This document shows positions 1-8,621 of a DNA stretch of 64,000 bases, in pieces; position 1 is the stretch's first letter; the number at the start of each line of letters is the position of its first letter. This DNA comes from Paludibacteraceae bacterium (GTDB lineage Bacteria > Bacteroidota > Bacteroidia > Bacteroidales > Paludibacteraceae). The DNA is taken from positions 186,001 to 250,000 of the forward strand of contig JAFYMG010000016.1 in the NCBI GenBank assembly GCA_017556705.1. The letters are read 5' to 3'. The notes below the pieces were generated by a model. It had not been told where the DNA came from and searched no databases. It saw nothing but the letters and a program-made list of their open reading frames with translations. A program made the position numbers and the translations under genes.

Positions 1-221
1 TGTTCATTGTTCTTCGTGTCAGCGCCATCAGAGTTCAACGCTTCTACAACCACCTCATTAAGATCAGGTTCTACAATATTCTTCCCAAACTCGCCATTCG
101 GTATGATAACCATGCGATACTTGTCCCAATCGCTTTCATTACTGGTATATCCTACCATTTTGGCAGCGTCTTGATTGCCATAAAGTAGGAACTCAATGAT
201 ATATTGAATAATATTGCTCAT
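1..221 (-). CDS. Partial hypothetical protein (N-terminal 73 codons)
   Basis: An open frame starts at an ATG at 221 and runs off the left edge of the window without a stop, so only the N-terminus is visible. It reads MSNIIQYIIEFLLYG and continues with a YTSNESDWDKYRMVIIP segment. I do not recognise it with certainty. The opening vaguely resembles the N-terminus of Bacteroidota proteins annotated as polysaccharide deacetylase-like, but that is a weak impression. It is transcribed in the same direction as rlmN, with a spacer of about 80 bp. A CAAAGGTA (minus-strand TACCTTTG) lies just upstream at about 231-238, the expected place for a promoter. Confidence 0.5.
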   Translation of the reverse strand, partial: MSNIIQYIIEFLLYGNQDAAKMVGYTSNESDWDKYRMVIIPNGEFGKNIVEPDLNEVVVEALNSDGADTKNNE

Positions 222-300
222 TTGGGCGACAAAGGTACTAAAAAAAAAGCAGATATACAAATATATCTGCATTTTTCCTATATTTTCTGCATTTGATAAA

Positions 301-1329
301 TTATTTCTTCAGCGCATTCACTAGCATACCACAAGCTGCTAAAATGTCTTCGCCTCGACTACGACGGATAGTAGTAGTGATTCCATGGTCAGTTAAATAA
401 TCACGTAGCCATTCCATTTGTCGCTCGTCGGATGATGGTAAGGCTACTGTATCTTGTGCGTTGGATGTGGGCGATGCATGGAAACGAATCAAATTAATAC
501 GGCAATCCAACCCCTTCAACACACGTAATAATTCATTGGCATGTTTGATGGTATCATTCACACCATTCCAGCATATATATTCAAAGCTTACACGACGCTG
601 ATGCGACCAATCATACTCCTTCAGCAAACCAATTACATCACTCAAATGGTTTACTTTCTCAATTGGCATAACTGTTTGTCTTTCAATTGCGAATGGGTTG
701 TGTAGCGAAATGGCCAAATGGCAGTCGCACTCCTCGAGATATCGTTTCAATCCCTTGTTTATTCCCACCGATGATACGGTGATACGTTTGGGCGACCAAC
801 CGCAACCCCAGGCACTTGTCATGACCTCTAGCGAACGCAATACATTGTCCAAATTATCCAGTGGTTCACCTTCACCCATATACACGATATTGGTCAACTT
901 ATCCGCGTCGGGAATCGAGAATATCTGATTCAATATATCTACTGCCATGAGATGCCCATGGAAACCCAAGGTACCTGTCATACAGAATTTGCATCCCATT
1001 TTACAGCCTGCTTGTGTGCTCACACATAGTGTAGCGCGGTCGTTATCAGGAATATAAACGGACTCGATATATTGTTCGCCCACCTGAAACAGATACTTCT
1101 TTGTTCCATCTTGTGACACTGCTTCTGCTACAGCCTTATGACGACCAATAGTATAATTCGCCTTCAGTGCTTCGCGACCTTTCAACGAGATATTGGTCAT
1201 CTCGTCAAAACTAACTGCGCGACGCACATACAACCATTCTGCCAACTGCTTACCCGCAAAACGAGGCAAGCCCACTTCCTGGGCAATAGATTGCAATTCT
1301 TCTAATGTCTTTCCTAGTAATACTTTCAT
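301..1329 (-). CDS. rlmN: Dual-specificity RNA methyltransferase RlmN
   Basis: Radical-SAM enzyme that methylates C2 of A2503 in 23S rRNA and of A37 in some tRNAs. The 342-residue length is normal for the family. The radical-SAM cluster motif is seen as C109-x3-C113-x2-C116 (CKMGCKFC), followed by the GEGEPLDN region. The C-terminal methyl-carrying cysteine is in AACGM at about residue 333. Its start overlaps the stop of the upstream methyltransferase by 4 bp, indicating a translationally coupled pair of RNA-modification genes. Confidence 0.96.
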   Translation of the reverse strand: MKVLLGKTLEELQSIAQEVGLPRFAGKQLAEWLYVRRAVSFDEMTNISLKGREALKANYTIGRHKAVAEAVSQDGTKKYLFQVGEQYIESVYIPDNDRATLCVSTQAGCKMGCKFCMTGTLGFHGHLMAVDILNQIFSIPDADKLTNIVYMGEGEPLDNLDNVLRSLEVMTSAWGCGWSPKRITVSSVGINKGLKRYLEECDCHLAISLHNPFAIERQTVMPIEKVNHLSDVIGLLKEYDWSHQRRVSFEYICWNGVNDTIKHANELLRVLKGLDCRINLIRFHASPTSNAQDTVALPSSDERQMEWLRDYLTDHGITTTIRRSRGEDILAACGMLVNALKK

Positions 1330-2504
1330 ACTTTCTTACACAACAATAACGTGGGCTTATCTCCTAGACGAGCGCCAATAATCGTGTATGCATCGTTGTC
1401 TTTGATCTTTAATTTCTTACGCAACTGTTCTGGGGTCAATGGGTAGTTGCGTGTCATGATGTTAGCAGCTATATCTTTAGCGCTTTTTACATTCGTTTCT
1501 ACTATTTGCCACACCCGTCCTGGAAACCCCTCTACCAGATGATCTGCTATATACAGATGTGTATGTGGTGCCATTTTGCAGAGTCCATATCTGTTCGCCA
1601 CCAGTTTGTATGCTCCCGCTTTGATGATAGCTGCATTGGGCTCGTAAACATATCCCCCGATATTTGCTAAGTGCGCATTTTCATGGGAATACATTGCGCA
1701 ACATGCCAGCCGTTCCTCTTCTTGCGTAAACACAAAGTCCTGTTGCTCATATGCCACTGGCGAGGCTGTAGGCAACAGATTGGTGGCATGTATCTTTGTG
1801 CTATCGATGCTCTGCACTAGCAGCACCTCTTTCACCTCATTCTTTACCGCTACGATATGCACATCAAACTCCATCTGCAAACTGCGCAATGCAGCGGTGA
1901 TATCTAACATTGGACTCAACTTGAGGACTATTTGTCGTGCTTGGCGCAGAGTAGGGAGCAATGTCACTACATTCGGCTCGCAATCCTCCAAACGAAAAAC
2001 CTTCCCACCATTTTGATCACGGCGTGCAGGGTCAATGAACACAGTACAATTCTTGCCTATTGCCTTGTTTTCTAACAAAAACTTCTCTGCATGCGTATTG
2101 TGGACTTGAATATGTGGACGATATGTCGAAAAATTATGCCTCGCAATACGGCACAACTCTTCATTGCGATCCACATAATGTACTTCATCAAACAGCTTGC
2201 TAATGAAGTAGGTATCCACACCATAACCGCCTGTTAAATCAACAAACACCCTTTTGCCTCTCACCTGTGGCGGCTCTGCCGCGTTACCTATCAACTTTGC
2301 CTTATGTCGAGCGGTGAGTTCGCTGGAGCATTGTTCGCAAGATAATCGCACAGGATACCACCAATTCTCAATGGTAGCAAAAGTAGGTAACTTATCACGC
2401 GTGCGCGCACGTCCTTCTATTTGTTGCAACATAAAACGCCATTCCTCATCTGTCAAATGAGGATATCGTTTACGTTGTAATGCCAATTCTTCTACAACAC
2501 GCAT
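1326..2504 (-). CDS. Class I SAM-dependent methyltransferase, THUMP-like (PG_1098 type)
   Basis: A 392-residue Rossmann-fold methyltransferase. Motif I is FVDLTGGYGVDTYFISK, followed by the acidic VDRNEELC strand, and FIDPARRD looks like the catalytic-loop equivalent. The layout, an N-terminal helical part, a central methyltransferase and a small C-terminal domain ending in LLLCKK, matches the Bacteroidota family annotated as THUMP-like domain methyltransferase. The substrate is not known to me; RNA is likely given coupling to rlmN (stop and start overlap by 4 bp). Confidence 0.85.
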   Translation of the reverse strand: MRVVEELALQRKRYPHLTDEEWRFMLQQIEGRARTRDKLPTFATIENWWYPVRLSCEQCSSELTARHKAKLIGNAAEPPQVRGKRVFVDLTGGYGVDTYFISKLFDEVHYVDRNEELCRIARHNFSTYRPHIQVHNTHAEKFLLENKAIGKNCTVFIDPARRDQNGGKVFRLEDCEPNVVTLLPTLRQARQIVLKLSPMLDITAALRSLQMEFDVHIVAVKNEVKEVLLVQSIDSTKIHATNLLPTASPVAYEQQDFVFTQEEERLACCAMYSHENAHLANIGGYVYEPNAAIIKAGAYKLVANRYGLCKMAPHTHLYIADHLVEGFPGRVWQIVETNVKSAKDIAANIMTRNYPLTPEQLRKKLKIKDNDAYTIIGARLGDKPTLLLCKKV

Positions 2505-2528
2505 GACTTTTCACCTTTCGTCTTTCTC

Positions 2529-2822
2529 TTAACCCAACAAGCGTATATCCGTTAGTACTCTTGCATTTAATGCTTCATTTAGTCTCTTTACGATAGTATA
2601 GCGTTGCTCAAACAACTGCTGGCGCAATGCTGCAGAATGTATATGCACGTAGAGCACTCCGTTCTTTACTTCCATATCACCCGTAAACTGCGTCACAGCC
2701 TTTCCAAAAACGTCTTCCCACAACGCAGGGATCTTACGTTCAAGTAAGGTCGTTTCAGCCTCCGTCCCGCGGAAGTAGTCGGCTAAAAGAGTGCCGACTG
2801 ATTTTACTTTATGAATCGCCAT
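2529..2822 (-). CDS. DUF721 family protein
   Basis: A 97-residue protein with the DUF721 pattern: an N-terminal helix (VGTLLADYFRG), a central ALWEDVFGKAVTQFT and a C-terminal LYVHIHSAALRQQLFEQR. The family is small and widespread. In actinobacteria DUF721 homologues are linked to replication (DciA), but Bacteroidota members are uncharacterised. It lies 2 bp downstream of the glucosaminidase stop on the same strand and is probably cotranscribed with it. Confidence 0.8.
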   Translation of the reverse strand: MAIHKVKSVGTLLADYFRGTEAETTLLERKIPALWEDVFGKAVTQFTGDMEVKNGVLYVHIHSAALRQQLFEQRYTIVKRLNEALNARVLTDIRLLG

Positions 2823-2824
2823 TG

Positions 2825-3808
2825 TTAGCGCAATTGAAGGCGTTGCTGAGTTTTCAAAACCGTTCCATATGGAATACTATTGATTTTGTACAGACTCTTT
2901 AATTTGATTCCATACTTCTGAGCAATCTCCCATGCTGTATCACCAGGGCGAAAATAATAATAACTATATTTTCTTCCTGATTTGTTCTTCTTTGGATATA
3001 CATACACCATATCGCCAGGCTCTAATTCGCGAGTATCCAAAGCATCGTTATATTTGCGTAGTGTTTTCTCGCGCATATTTAGATAGTAAGCTAACGATGC
3101 GAAGGTTTCTCCTTCTTGTGCAATTATAAATCTCACTCCATTGCGGTAGCCTGATGGGTGATCGTTGTACAACTGCAAATCCTCCATTGGTGGATACACA
3201 TAATCGTTAATACCACCACTAGCTGCATGGGCAATCACATCCGATTCGTTATGCACCCATGCAGTGTCAGATGCACTTACAAATCCCGCGCCTAACAAAT
3301 CCTTATCAAATGTCAGTTCCTGCAGATTATACAATTCAATCAATCGAATCAACTTATCTGGATAATTAGAATCTGTTGCATATCCACATGTTTTTAATCC
3401 ATGAGCCCAAGCCTTGTAATCGCCTATAGGTAAGGCGAATAACGATTCATATCGAGGACGTAGTAGGAAGAGAGAATGATCTTCATATGAGTCGCTAACC
3501 TTTGCGTATCTGCGGAAGCATTCGTTTGCTTTGTCGTCATCAGCATTAACTGTTTTGCCCGTCCAATCGGATGTACATTTGATACCAAAGTGATTATTAG
3601 CTATAGTGGCTAATTCTGATGTTCCTGCACCTGATTCCAACAAGCCTTGTGCCATTGTGATAGCAGCAGGTACCTTATGCTTACGTTGCTGTTCTATTGC
3701 CAATTTTTTGTATTTAGCAATATAATGTACAAAAGTGGGGTTCTGTGATTGTGCGTGCAATCCCAGTGCAATAATCAAAAAACAAGTAGTCAAAAAATAT
3801 TTCTTCAT
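2825..3808 (-). CDS. Exported glucosaminidase with two LysM domains
   Basis: Predicted peptidoglycan hydrolase. A signal peptide (MKKYFLTTCFLIIALGLHAQ) is followed by a glucosaminidase/lysozyme-like domain with the catalytic-site signature QGLLESGAGTSELA and the NNHFGIKC segment. Two C-terminal LysM repeats follow, beginning FIIAQEGETFASLA and YYYFRPGDTAWEIA. I place the start at the ATG at 3808 because that gives a canonical signal peptide; upstream in-frame ATGs lie at or before the promoter box at 3828-3835. Length is 327 residues. Confidence 0.92.
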   Translation of the reverse strand: MKKYFLTTCFLIIALGLHAQSQNPTFVHYIAKYKKLAIEQQRKHKVPAAITMAQGLLESGAGTSELATIANNHFGIKCTSDWTGKTVNADDDKANECFRRYAKVSDSYEDHSLFLLRPRYESLFALPIGDYKAWAHGLKTCGYATDSNYPDKLIRLIELYNLQELTFDKDLLGAGFVSASDTAWVHNESDVIAHAASGGINDYVYPPMEDLQLYNDHPSGYRNGVRFIIAQEGETFASLAYYLNMREKTLRKYNDALDTRELEPGDMVYVYPKKNKSGRKYSYYYFRPGDTAWEIAQKYGIKLKSLYKINSIPYGTVLKTQQRLQLR

Positions 3809-3827
3809 AAAAACTTCAATTTGGCTG

Positions 3828-3835
3828 CAAAGATA
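3828..3835 (-). promoter_or_regulatory. -7 box of the glucosaminidase gene
   Basis: The minus strand reads TATCTTTG followed by CAG, matching the Bacteroidota -7 consensus TAnnTTTG, 20 bp upstream of the chosen ATG. The leader would be very short. Confidence 0.7.
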
Positions 3836-4007
3836 CATTTTTTTTCTGACATACACAATTTTTTTTTCTTTTTTTCTTTTTTCTTAGTACGTTTACAGTT
3901 CAATTATTAGTTAGTTATTAATTAGTGATTTAGTTTGTTTTGTATTGGTCTAAAAGCAAGAAATGTTAAACTTTAAACGATAATTTGCATATTTCGTAAA
4001 ATTTGTG

Positions 4008-4015
4008 TACCTTTG
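4008..4015 (+). promoter_or_regulatory. -7 box of the lipoprotein-mutS2 operon
   Basis: TACCTTTG, with a TTTG -33 element at 3984-3987 (20-bp spacing), fits the Bacteroidota sigma-ABfr consensus. It drives the small lipoprotein gene and probably mutS2. Confidence 0.75.
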
Positions 4016-4054
4016 TAGCGAAATTTATAGTTATATCGTATAAGGAGATGAATT

Positions 4055-4534
4055 ATGAAAAAGATTTTGTTGGTGTTTTCTATCGCATTAGTGGTGGTGG
4101 GGTGCAATCTTACTCATGTGGATCAAGATAGTGCGACTTTGAAAACGATTAAGATAAAGGTGCGTGCTAAAGAATGGTTATATACGCAGCAGGGAAATGA
4201 TGATCAATACAACAACAACTACTTTTATGCTGTTGTTAATATGCCAGAGATAACAGAAAATGTATTTGATTACGGTGAGGTAAAAGCATATGCCGTATTT
4301 AATCGTAATAGCCCTACCTACGCTCGCAAACACTTGCTGCCATATGTGCTACATGTAGAGGAACCTACAAATACTGGCGATTGGTTGTATTTTACTGAAA
4401 CATATGACTTTATCTATGGAATAGGTTGGGCTGAATTCAATTTCCGTACGAGTGATTTTGCGTACGAAGATAACGTCAATATCAATCCTCCTGCGATGGA
4501 GTTTGATGTCGTAATCATTGTCCCACAAGATTAA
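4055..4534 (+). CDS. Small lipoprotein, unknown function
   Basis: A 159-residue protein with a lipoprotein signal peptide (MKKILLVFSIALVVVGC) and the lipobox Cys at position 17, so it should be lipidated and kept in the envelope. The rest is rich in aromatic and polar residues with no motif I recognise. It starts 40 bp downstream of a strong -7 box and is only 3 bp upstream of the mutS2 start codon, so the two are cotranscribed. Confidence 0.82.
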   Translation: MKKILLVFSIALVVVGCNLTHVDQDSATLKTIKIKVRAKEWLYTQQGNDDQYNNNYFYAVVNMPEITENVFDYGEVKAYAVFNRNSPTYARKHLLPYVLHVEEPTNTGDWLYFTETYDFIYGIGWAEFNFRTSDFAYEDNVNINPPAMEFDVVIIVPQD

Positions 4535-4537
4535 CGC

Positions 4538-6925
4538 GTGATATATCCACAGAATATAGAGCAAAAAATCGACTTTCAAGTCATCCGCGATGGCTTGAAA
4601 GGTTGTTGTACCTCCTCTTTGGGCAAGGAGCGTGTGGATGCCATGCAATGGCTCACACGCTATAGTACGGTGCGCGACCTCCTGGCTCGTGTTCGTGAGA
4701 TGATGGGTGTGCTTACTGACCCATCGTTGGCATTCCCTTCTGGCGAAATATACGATCTGCGTGAGGCACTCTCTCGTATTCGTATAGAAGGTCTCTTTTT
4801 AGATGAAGCAGAGCTATTCTCTCTACGCAAGATGCTTGACTATGCGGGGCAACTAGAGCGATTCTTTGGTGCTCTTGACAGAGTCAAGTATCCGATATTA
4901 TCCGATAGCCTCATTGCCTCATCGCCTTTCGCATCTCGCTTGATAGAGGCGATTGATCGCATCCTCGACCGCTATGGCAAGATGCGCGACAATGCGTCAC
5001 CCGAACTGGCACGTATCCGCAAGGAGATATCCGCTTCACAGGGCTCTGTCAGCCGTGCGCTGAACGCAATTCTCCGTCAAGCACAAGCGGAGGGTATTCT
5101 TGATAAAGATGCTGCGCCTACTATGCGCGAGGGTAGGTTGGTGCTCCCCGTGCCACCTGGCTACAAACGCAAGATTGGCGGTATCGTACACGATGAATCG
5201 GCTACTGGTAAGACCATTTTCATCGAGCCACAACAGGTGGTAGAAGCCAATAACCGTATTCGCGAACTCGAAGGCGAAGAACGCCGCGAACGTATCCGTA
5301 TCTTATTGGAAATCACGGCACAACTGCATCCAGAAGTGCCACAAATCCTTGAAACCGAAACCTATCTCGGCGAGGTGGATTTTCTGCGTGCTAAAGCTCT
5401 GTTTGCGATAGACATGCACGCCATTGTGCCTGAACTCAGCAAGAAGCCGCTGATTGATTGGCGCGAGGCATATCACCCTGTTTTGCTACTCAATTTCCGT
5501 CGCTTGGGCAAGACCGTTGTGCCACTCACTATCCGCCTCACTGATAACCGTATATTGGTCATCAGCGGTCCAAACGCAGGCGGTAAGTCCGTGTGCCTCA
5601 AGACGGTAGCGATGTTGCAATACATGGTGCAATGCGGTTTGCCTGTGCCAATGAGTGAGGCAAGTACGATGGGCTTTTTCAAGCAACTCTTGATCGATAT
5701 AGGCGATGAGCAGTCGATTGAGGACGACCTCTCAACATACTCCTCTCACCTCCGTAATATGAAACACTTTGTGCGTTATGCCGACGCACAAACCCTGCTG
5801 CTGATTGACGAGTTTGGTACAGGTACCGAACCAATGATTGGTGGTGCGATAGCCGAAGCCGTTTTGACGCAACTCAACGAGCAAAAGGCCTTTGGTGTTA
5901 TCACTACCCACTATGGCAACCTCAAGCACTTGGCTGAACGCACCGAGGGTATCATTAATGGTGCGATGCTCTACGACCGAGGGCAACTCAAACCGCTTTT
6001 CCAACTCTCTATTGGTCAGGCAGGTAGTAGCTTCGCCGTGGAGATTGCTCGGCAGATTGGTCTGCCCGAAATGATTATCCAACGTGCTACGGACATCGTG
6101 GGCGAGGAGCATATCGACTACGATAAACACCTACAAGACATTGCCCGCGATAAACGCTATTGGGAGAACAAACGCCAGAATATCCGCCAGCGCGAGAAGC
6201 ACCTCGAGGAGAAGATTGCACACTATGAGGAACAATTGGCGGGTATCAAGGCCAAGAAACGTGCTATCATCGAGGAGGCAAACGCCGAAGCCGCTGATTT
6301 GCTCCGCAAGAGCAATGCCACCATTGAGCGTACTATTCGCGAGATCAAGGAGGCCAAGGCCGAGAAGAAAGCCACTCAAGCCGCACGTCAAAAAGTAGAG
6401 ACATTAAAGACTAAAGTCAATGCCAATAGTCTGACAGCGAAGCGGTCTGACAGCAAAGCAGTCCAACAGCAAAGCGGTCTAACAGCAAAGCGGTCTCAAA
6501 ACAAAGTTTTGCGCGACCTCAGCGACCTCAAGATTCTCACCAAGAATCCTGCGAAACTCATCCATGAGGTTCCTACGCCTTCTCGCCTTTCGCCTCTCGC
6601 CTCTTCGCCTAAAACAATTTCTAGCAATGTGGCAGACGAACTCCGCCAACGCAAACTCTCTTTCAAACGCGAATTGGATATCCGCGGTTTGCGTGTGGAT
6701 GAGGCATTGGAGATATTGATTGCCTATATCGATGATGCACTGATGGTGAATGCCGAGCAAGTATCTATCTTGCATGGCACGGGTACTGGTGCGTTGAAGC
6801 AGGTGGTTCGTGACTACCTGGCAGATCGCCAAAAGAGCATGCGCCGTATGAAGTCAGGCGACATCTCCTTCCACGACGGCGACCCCGACCGTGGTGGCGC
6901 AGGCATCACTGTAGTAGAATTGTAG
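4538..6925 (+). CDS. mutS2: Endonuclease/ATPase MutS2
   Basis: A 795-residue MutS2, an ABC-type ATPase linked to suppression of recombination and to ribosome rescue in other bacteria. The Walker A GPNAGGKS is near residue 346 and Walker B LLLIDEFGTGTEP near 425. A long coiled coil follows, then a low-complexity linker, then a C-terminal Smr nuclease domain (LDIRGLRVDEALEIL and ILHGTGTGALK). The start codon is GTG, 3 bp after the upstream stop. The linker between the coiled coil and Smr is encoded by tandem repeats (6430-6493 and 6574-6609) and is probably unstructured. Confidence 0.95.
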   Translation: MIYPQNIEQKIDFQVIRDGLKGCCTSSLGKERVDAMQWLTRYSTVRDLLARVREMMGVLTDPSLAFPSGEIYDLREALSRIRIEGLFLDEAELFSLRKMLDYAGQLERFFGALDRVKYPILSDSLIASSPFASRLIEAIDRILDRYGKMRDNASPELARIRKEISASQGSVSRALNAILRQAQAEGILDKDAAPTMREGRLVLPVPPGYKRKIGGIVHDESATGKTIFIEPQQVVEANNRIRELEGEERRERIRILLEITAQLHPEVPQILETETYLGEVDFLRAKALFAIDMHAIVPELSKKPLIDWREAYHPVLLLNFRRLGKTVVPLTIRLTDNRILVISGPNAGGKSVCLKTVAMLQYMVQCGLPVPMSEASTMGFFKQLLIDIGDEQSIEDDLSTYSSHLRNMKHFVRYADAQTLLLIDEFGTGTEPMIGGAIAEAVLTQLNEQKAFGVITTHYGNLKHLAERTEGIINGAMLYDRGQLKPLFQLSIGQAGSSFAVEIARQIGLPEMIIQRATDIVGEEHIDYDKHLQDIARDKRYWENKRQNIRQREKHLEEKIAHYEEQLAGIKAKKRAIIEEANAEAADLLRKSNATIERTIREIKEAKAEKKATQAARQKVETLKTKVNANSLTAKRSDSKAVQQQSGLTAKRSQNKVLRDLSDLKILTKNPAKLIHEVPTPSRLSPLASSPKTISSNVADELRQRKLSFKRELDIRGLRVDEALEILIAYIDDALMVNAEQVSILHGTGTGALKQVVRDYLADRQKSMRRMKSGDISFHDGDPDRGGAGITVVEL
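6430..6493 (+). repeat. Four 16-bp tandem repeats inside mutS2
   Basis: Four imperfect copies of a 16-bp unit (TCTGACAGCAAAGCGG type) and a decayed fifth. Because 16 is not a multiple of 3, each unit is read in a different frame, giving the linker peptide LTAKRSDSKAVQQQSGL. Confidence 0.85.
6574..6609 (+). repeat. Heptanucleotide repeat (TCTCGCC type) in the mutS2 linker
   Basis: Consecutive 7-bp units TCTCGCC, TTTCGCC, TCTCGCC followed by an 8-bp unit. It encodes the PSRLSPLASSP part of the linker before the Smr domain. Confidence 0.75.
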
Positions 6926-6948
6926 TGCATAATTTAAAGTAGAAATAT

Positions 6949-7665
6949 ATGAAAAAAATCTTTTTTATCGTTGCTCTTTGCTCCTTGCTCCTTGCTCCTG
7001 CTGCTATGGCGCAAGTGCAACCAAGCGATTCGCAGTATGCTGTTTCGCTGCATGTGGGCTATGCGCACAACCTGACATACGGCTCGTATGCTAACTTTGA
7101 TATAGATGCGTATATGCCTATCAATCCATATTTTGAGATGCAAGCGAATGTGCGTACTAGTACAGCAAACGTGCATACGTTTGGCGTGCAATTGCGACCA
7201 AATTTTGCGTTGCCTGTGGGTGAGTTGTATGTGGAAGATCGACTAATGCTACGCTTTGCTCAGCGAGATAGCTATCGCGACTTTGTTCATGCCATCTCTT
7301 TGGGATATATGATGCAGTATGTGAATGTGCAAGTGGGTATGAGTAATAGAATTATCACGCCACTACCATATACTAATCATAGCGAAGATGGAATGATTCT
7401 TGAGCCATTTGATGTCGTGTATCGTGTGGAGGCCTTTGTGCGTCCTCAGACTTCGTCATGGAACATTAGTTTGTGCTTCTCAAATATGGACAACTATCAA
7501 GTGGAGCGCATGTGGCAACCGATGTTCTATTTGGGTGGTTGGTACGATATGAATGAACATTGGCGCGTACGTCTATCAGGGAAAATGAAATTAGCAGGAA
7601 TGTTCCACCTCAATGCGCATTACTATGGAGCAGAACTGCGCGTGGGAGCGGAATATAGGTTTTAG
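6949..7665 (+). CDS. Exported outer-membrane beta-barrel-like protein
   Basis: A 238-residue protein with a Sec signal peptide (cleavage likely after AMA) followed by alternating hydrophobic/polar strands and a terminal aromatic (EYRF), as expected for a small outer-membrane barrel. No named family is recognised. It follows mutS2 by 23 bp. Its signal-peptide hydrophobic core is encoded by four heptanucleotide repeats at 6971-6998, so a change in copy number would shift the frame. Confidence 0.7.
   Translation: MKKIFFIVALCSLLLAPAAMAQVQPSDSQYAVSLHVGYAHNLTYGSYANFDIDAYMPINPYFEMQANVRTSTANVHTFGVQLRPNFALPVGELYVEDRLMLRFAQRDSYRDFVHAISLGYMMQYVNVQVGMSNRIITPLPYTNHSEDGMILEPFDVVYRVEAFVRPQTSSWNISLCFSNMDNYQVERMWQPMFYLGGWYDMNEHWRVRLSGKMKLAGMFHLNAHYYGAELRVGAEYRF
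6971..6998 (+). repeat. Heptanucleotide repeat TTGCTCC x4 in a signal-peptide coding region
   Basis: TTGCTCT, TTGCTCC, TTGCTCC, TTGCTCC in perfect 7-bp register. It encodes the ALCSLLLAP core of the signal peptide. Confidence 0.9.
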
Positions 7666-7703
7666 TTTAGAGTGTAAGGTTTAATGTTGAAAGGCTGGAA
7701 ATT

Positions 7704-8609
7704 ATGAAAAAGAATATACAAATTAGTCTTGGTTCCTTGTTCCTTGTTCTTGGTTCCATCTTCACCGCTTGCGGACCAGATGCGAGATTAGATATGGTGG
7801 GCATGTTTGCGGGGTCGTCTCCAATAATAGATAAACGATTTGAGCAGTCGATGGAGTATAACAAGCAAGCAGGATATGCCACGATTCAAGCCCTAACAGA
7901 TGATTATCACGTGTACGTATGTACCGATACTCATATCCACAAGACTCGCAAGCGTTGGGAGTATTTTATTGATGCATATCGTGCGGACCTACTCTGTCCT
8001 TTAGCTGTGCACTTGGGCGATATCATCGATGCTACAACTGATTTTGGATATATCGAGGAGGCATTAGCGCCACATCCTCTGGCTGCTATACTACCTAACA
8101 AAACCGATACGTTGATGGCTGTATGTGGTAACCATGATATCTATTTCAAACAGTGGGAGCAGTATATCAAGACTTTTAAGACAAGTAGCTATTATTTTGT
8201 AGTGAAGACACCGACGAGCAAGAAAGATTTGTTTGTCGTGTTTGACTCTGCAGACGGTACAGTAGGTAAGAAACAATTAACTTGGTTGCGCGAGACCTTG
8301 GCATGGGCTGAAAAACAAGATTTTCGCCATATAGTGGCATGTACTCATACCAACTTCTTTAAGCGCGACAATTCGCAAGGACACTCCTCTAACTTTACCC
8401 AAGAGGAGACCTATGCATTGTTGAACTTATTTACATCTAGTGGTGTAGATATGCTATGGTCGGGACACGATCACTCGCGTGAAATTACGCAAGTCAATGG
8501 AATGACTAGCATCGTCGTGGACTCGATGAAAGATGAGGACAAAGAGCCTTACTACATGCTTGTTACTATGGGTGAAAAGATTGATTATAAGTTTGTTGCA
8601 GTTCCATAA
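7704..8609 (+). CDS. Calcineurin-like metallophosphoesterase lipoprotein
   Basis: A 301-residue envelope phosphoesterase. The signal peptide ends in a lipobox (IFTAC). Metal-binding motifs occur in order: DTHIH, HLGDIID, GNHDIY, CTHTNF and GHDHS, typical of the metallophosphoesterase superfamily. The substrate is unknown. Part of the signal peptide is again encoded by heptamer repeats (7727-7754). It lies downstream of the barrel-like gene and 12 bp upstream of folK, so the run from 6949 to 9755 may be one transcription unit. Confidence 0.85.
   Translation: MKKNIQISLGSLFLVLGSIFTACGPDARLDMVGMFAGSSPIIDKRFEQSMEYNKQAGYATIQALTDDYHVYVCTDTHIHKTRKRWEYFIDAYRADLLCPLAVHLGDIIDATTDFGYIEEALAPHPLAAILPNKTDTLMAVCGNHDIYFKQWEQYIKTFKTSSYYFVVKTPTSKKDLFVVFDSADGTVGKKQLTWLRETLAWAEKQDFRHIVACTHTNFFKRDNSQGHSSNFTQEETYALLNLFTSSGVDMLWSGHDHSREITQVNGMTSIVVDSMKDEDKEPYYMLVTMGEKIDYKFVAVP
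7727..7754 (+). repeat. Heptanucleotide repeat (TCTTGGT/TCCTTGT) in a signal-peptide coding region
   Basis: TCTTGGT, TCCTTGT, TCCTTGT, TCTTGGT in 7-bp register. It lies in the lipoprotein signal sequence of the metallophosphoesterase gene. Confidence 0.8.
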
Positions 8610-8621
8610 TATTTCAACACC

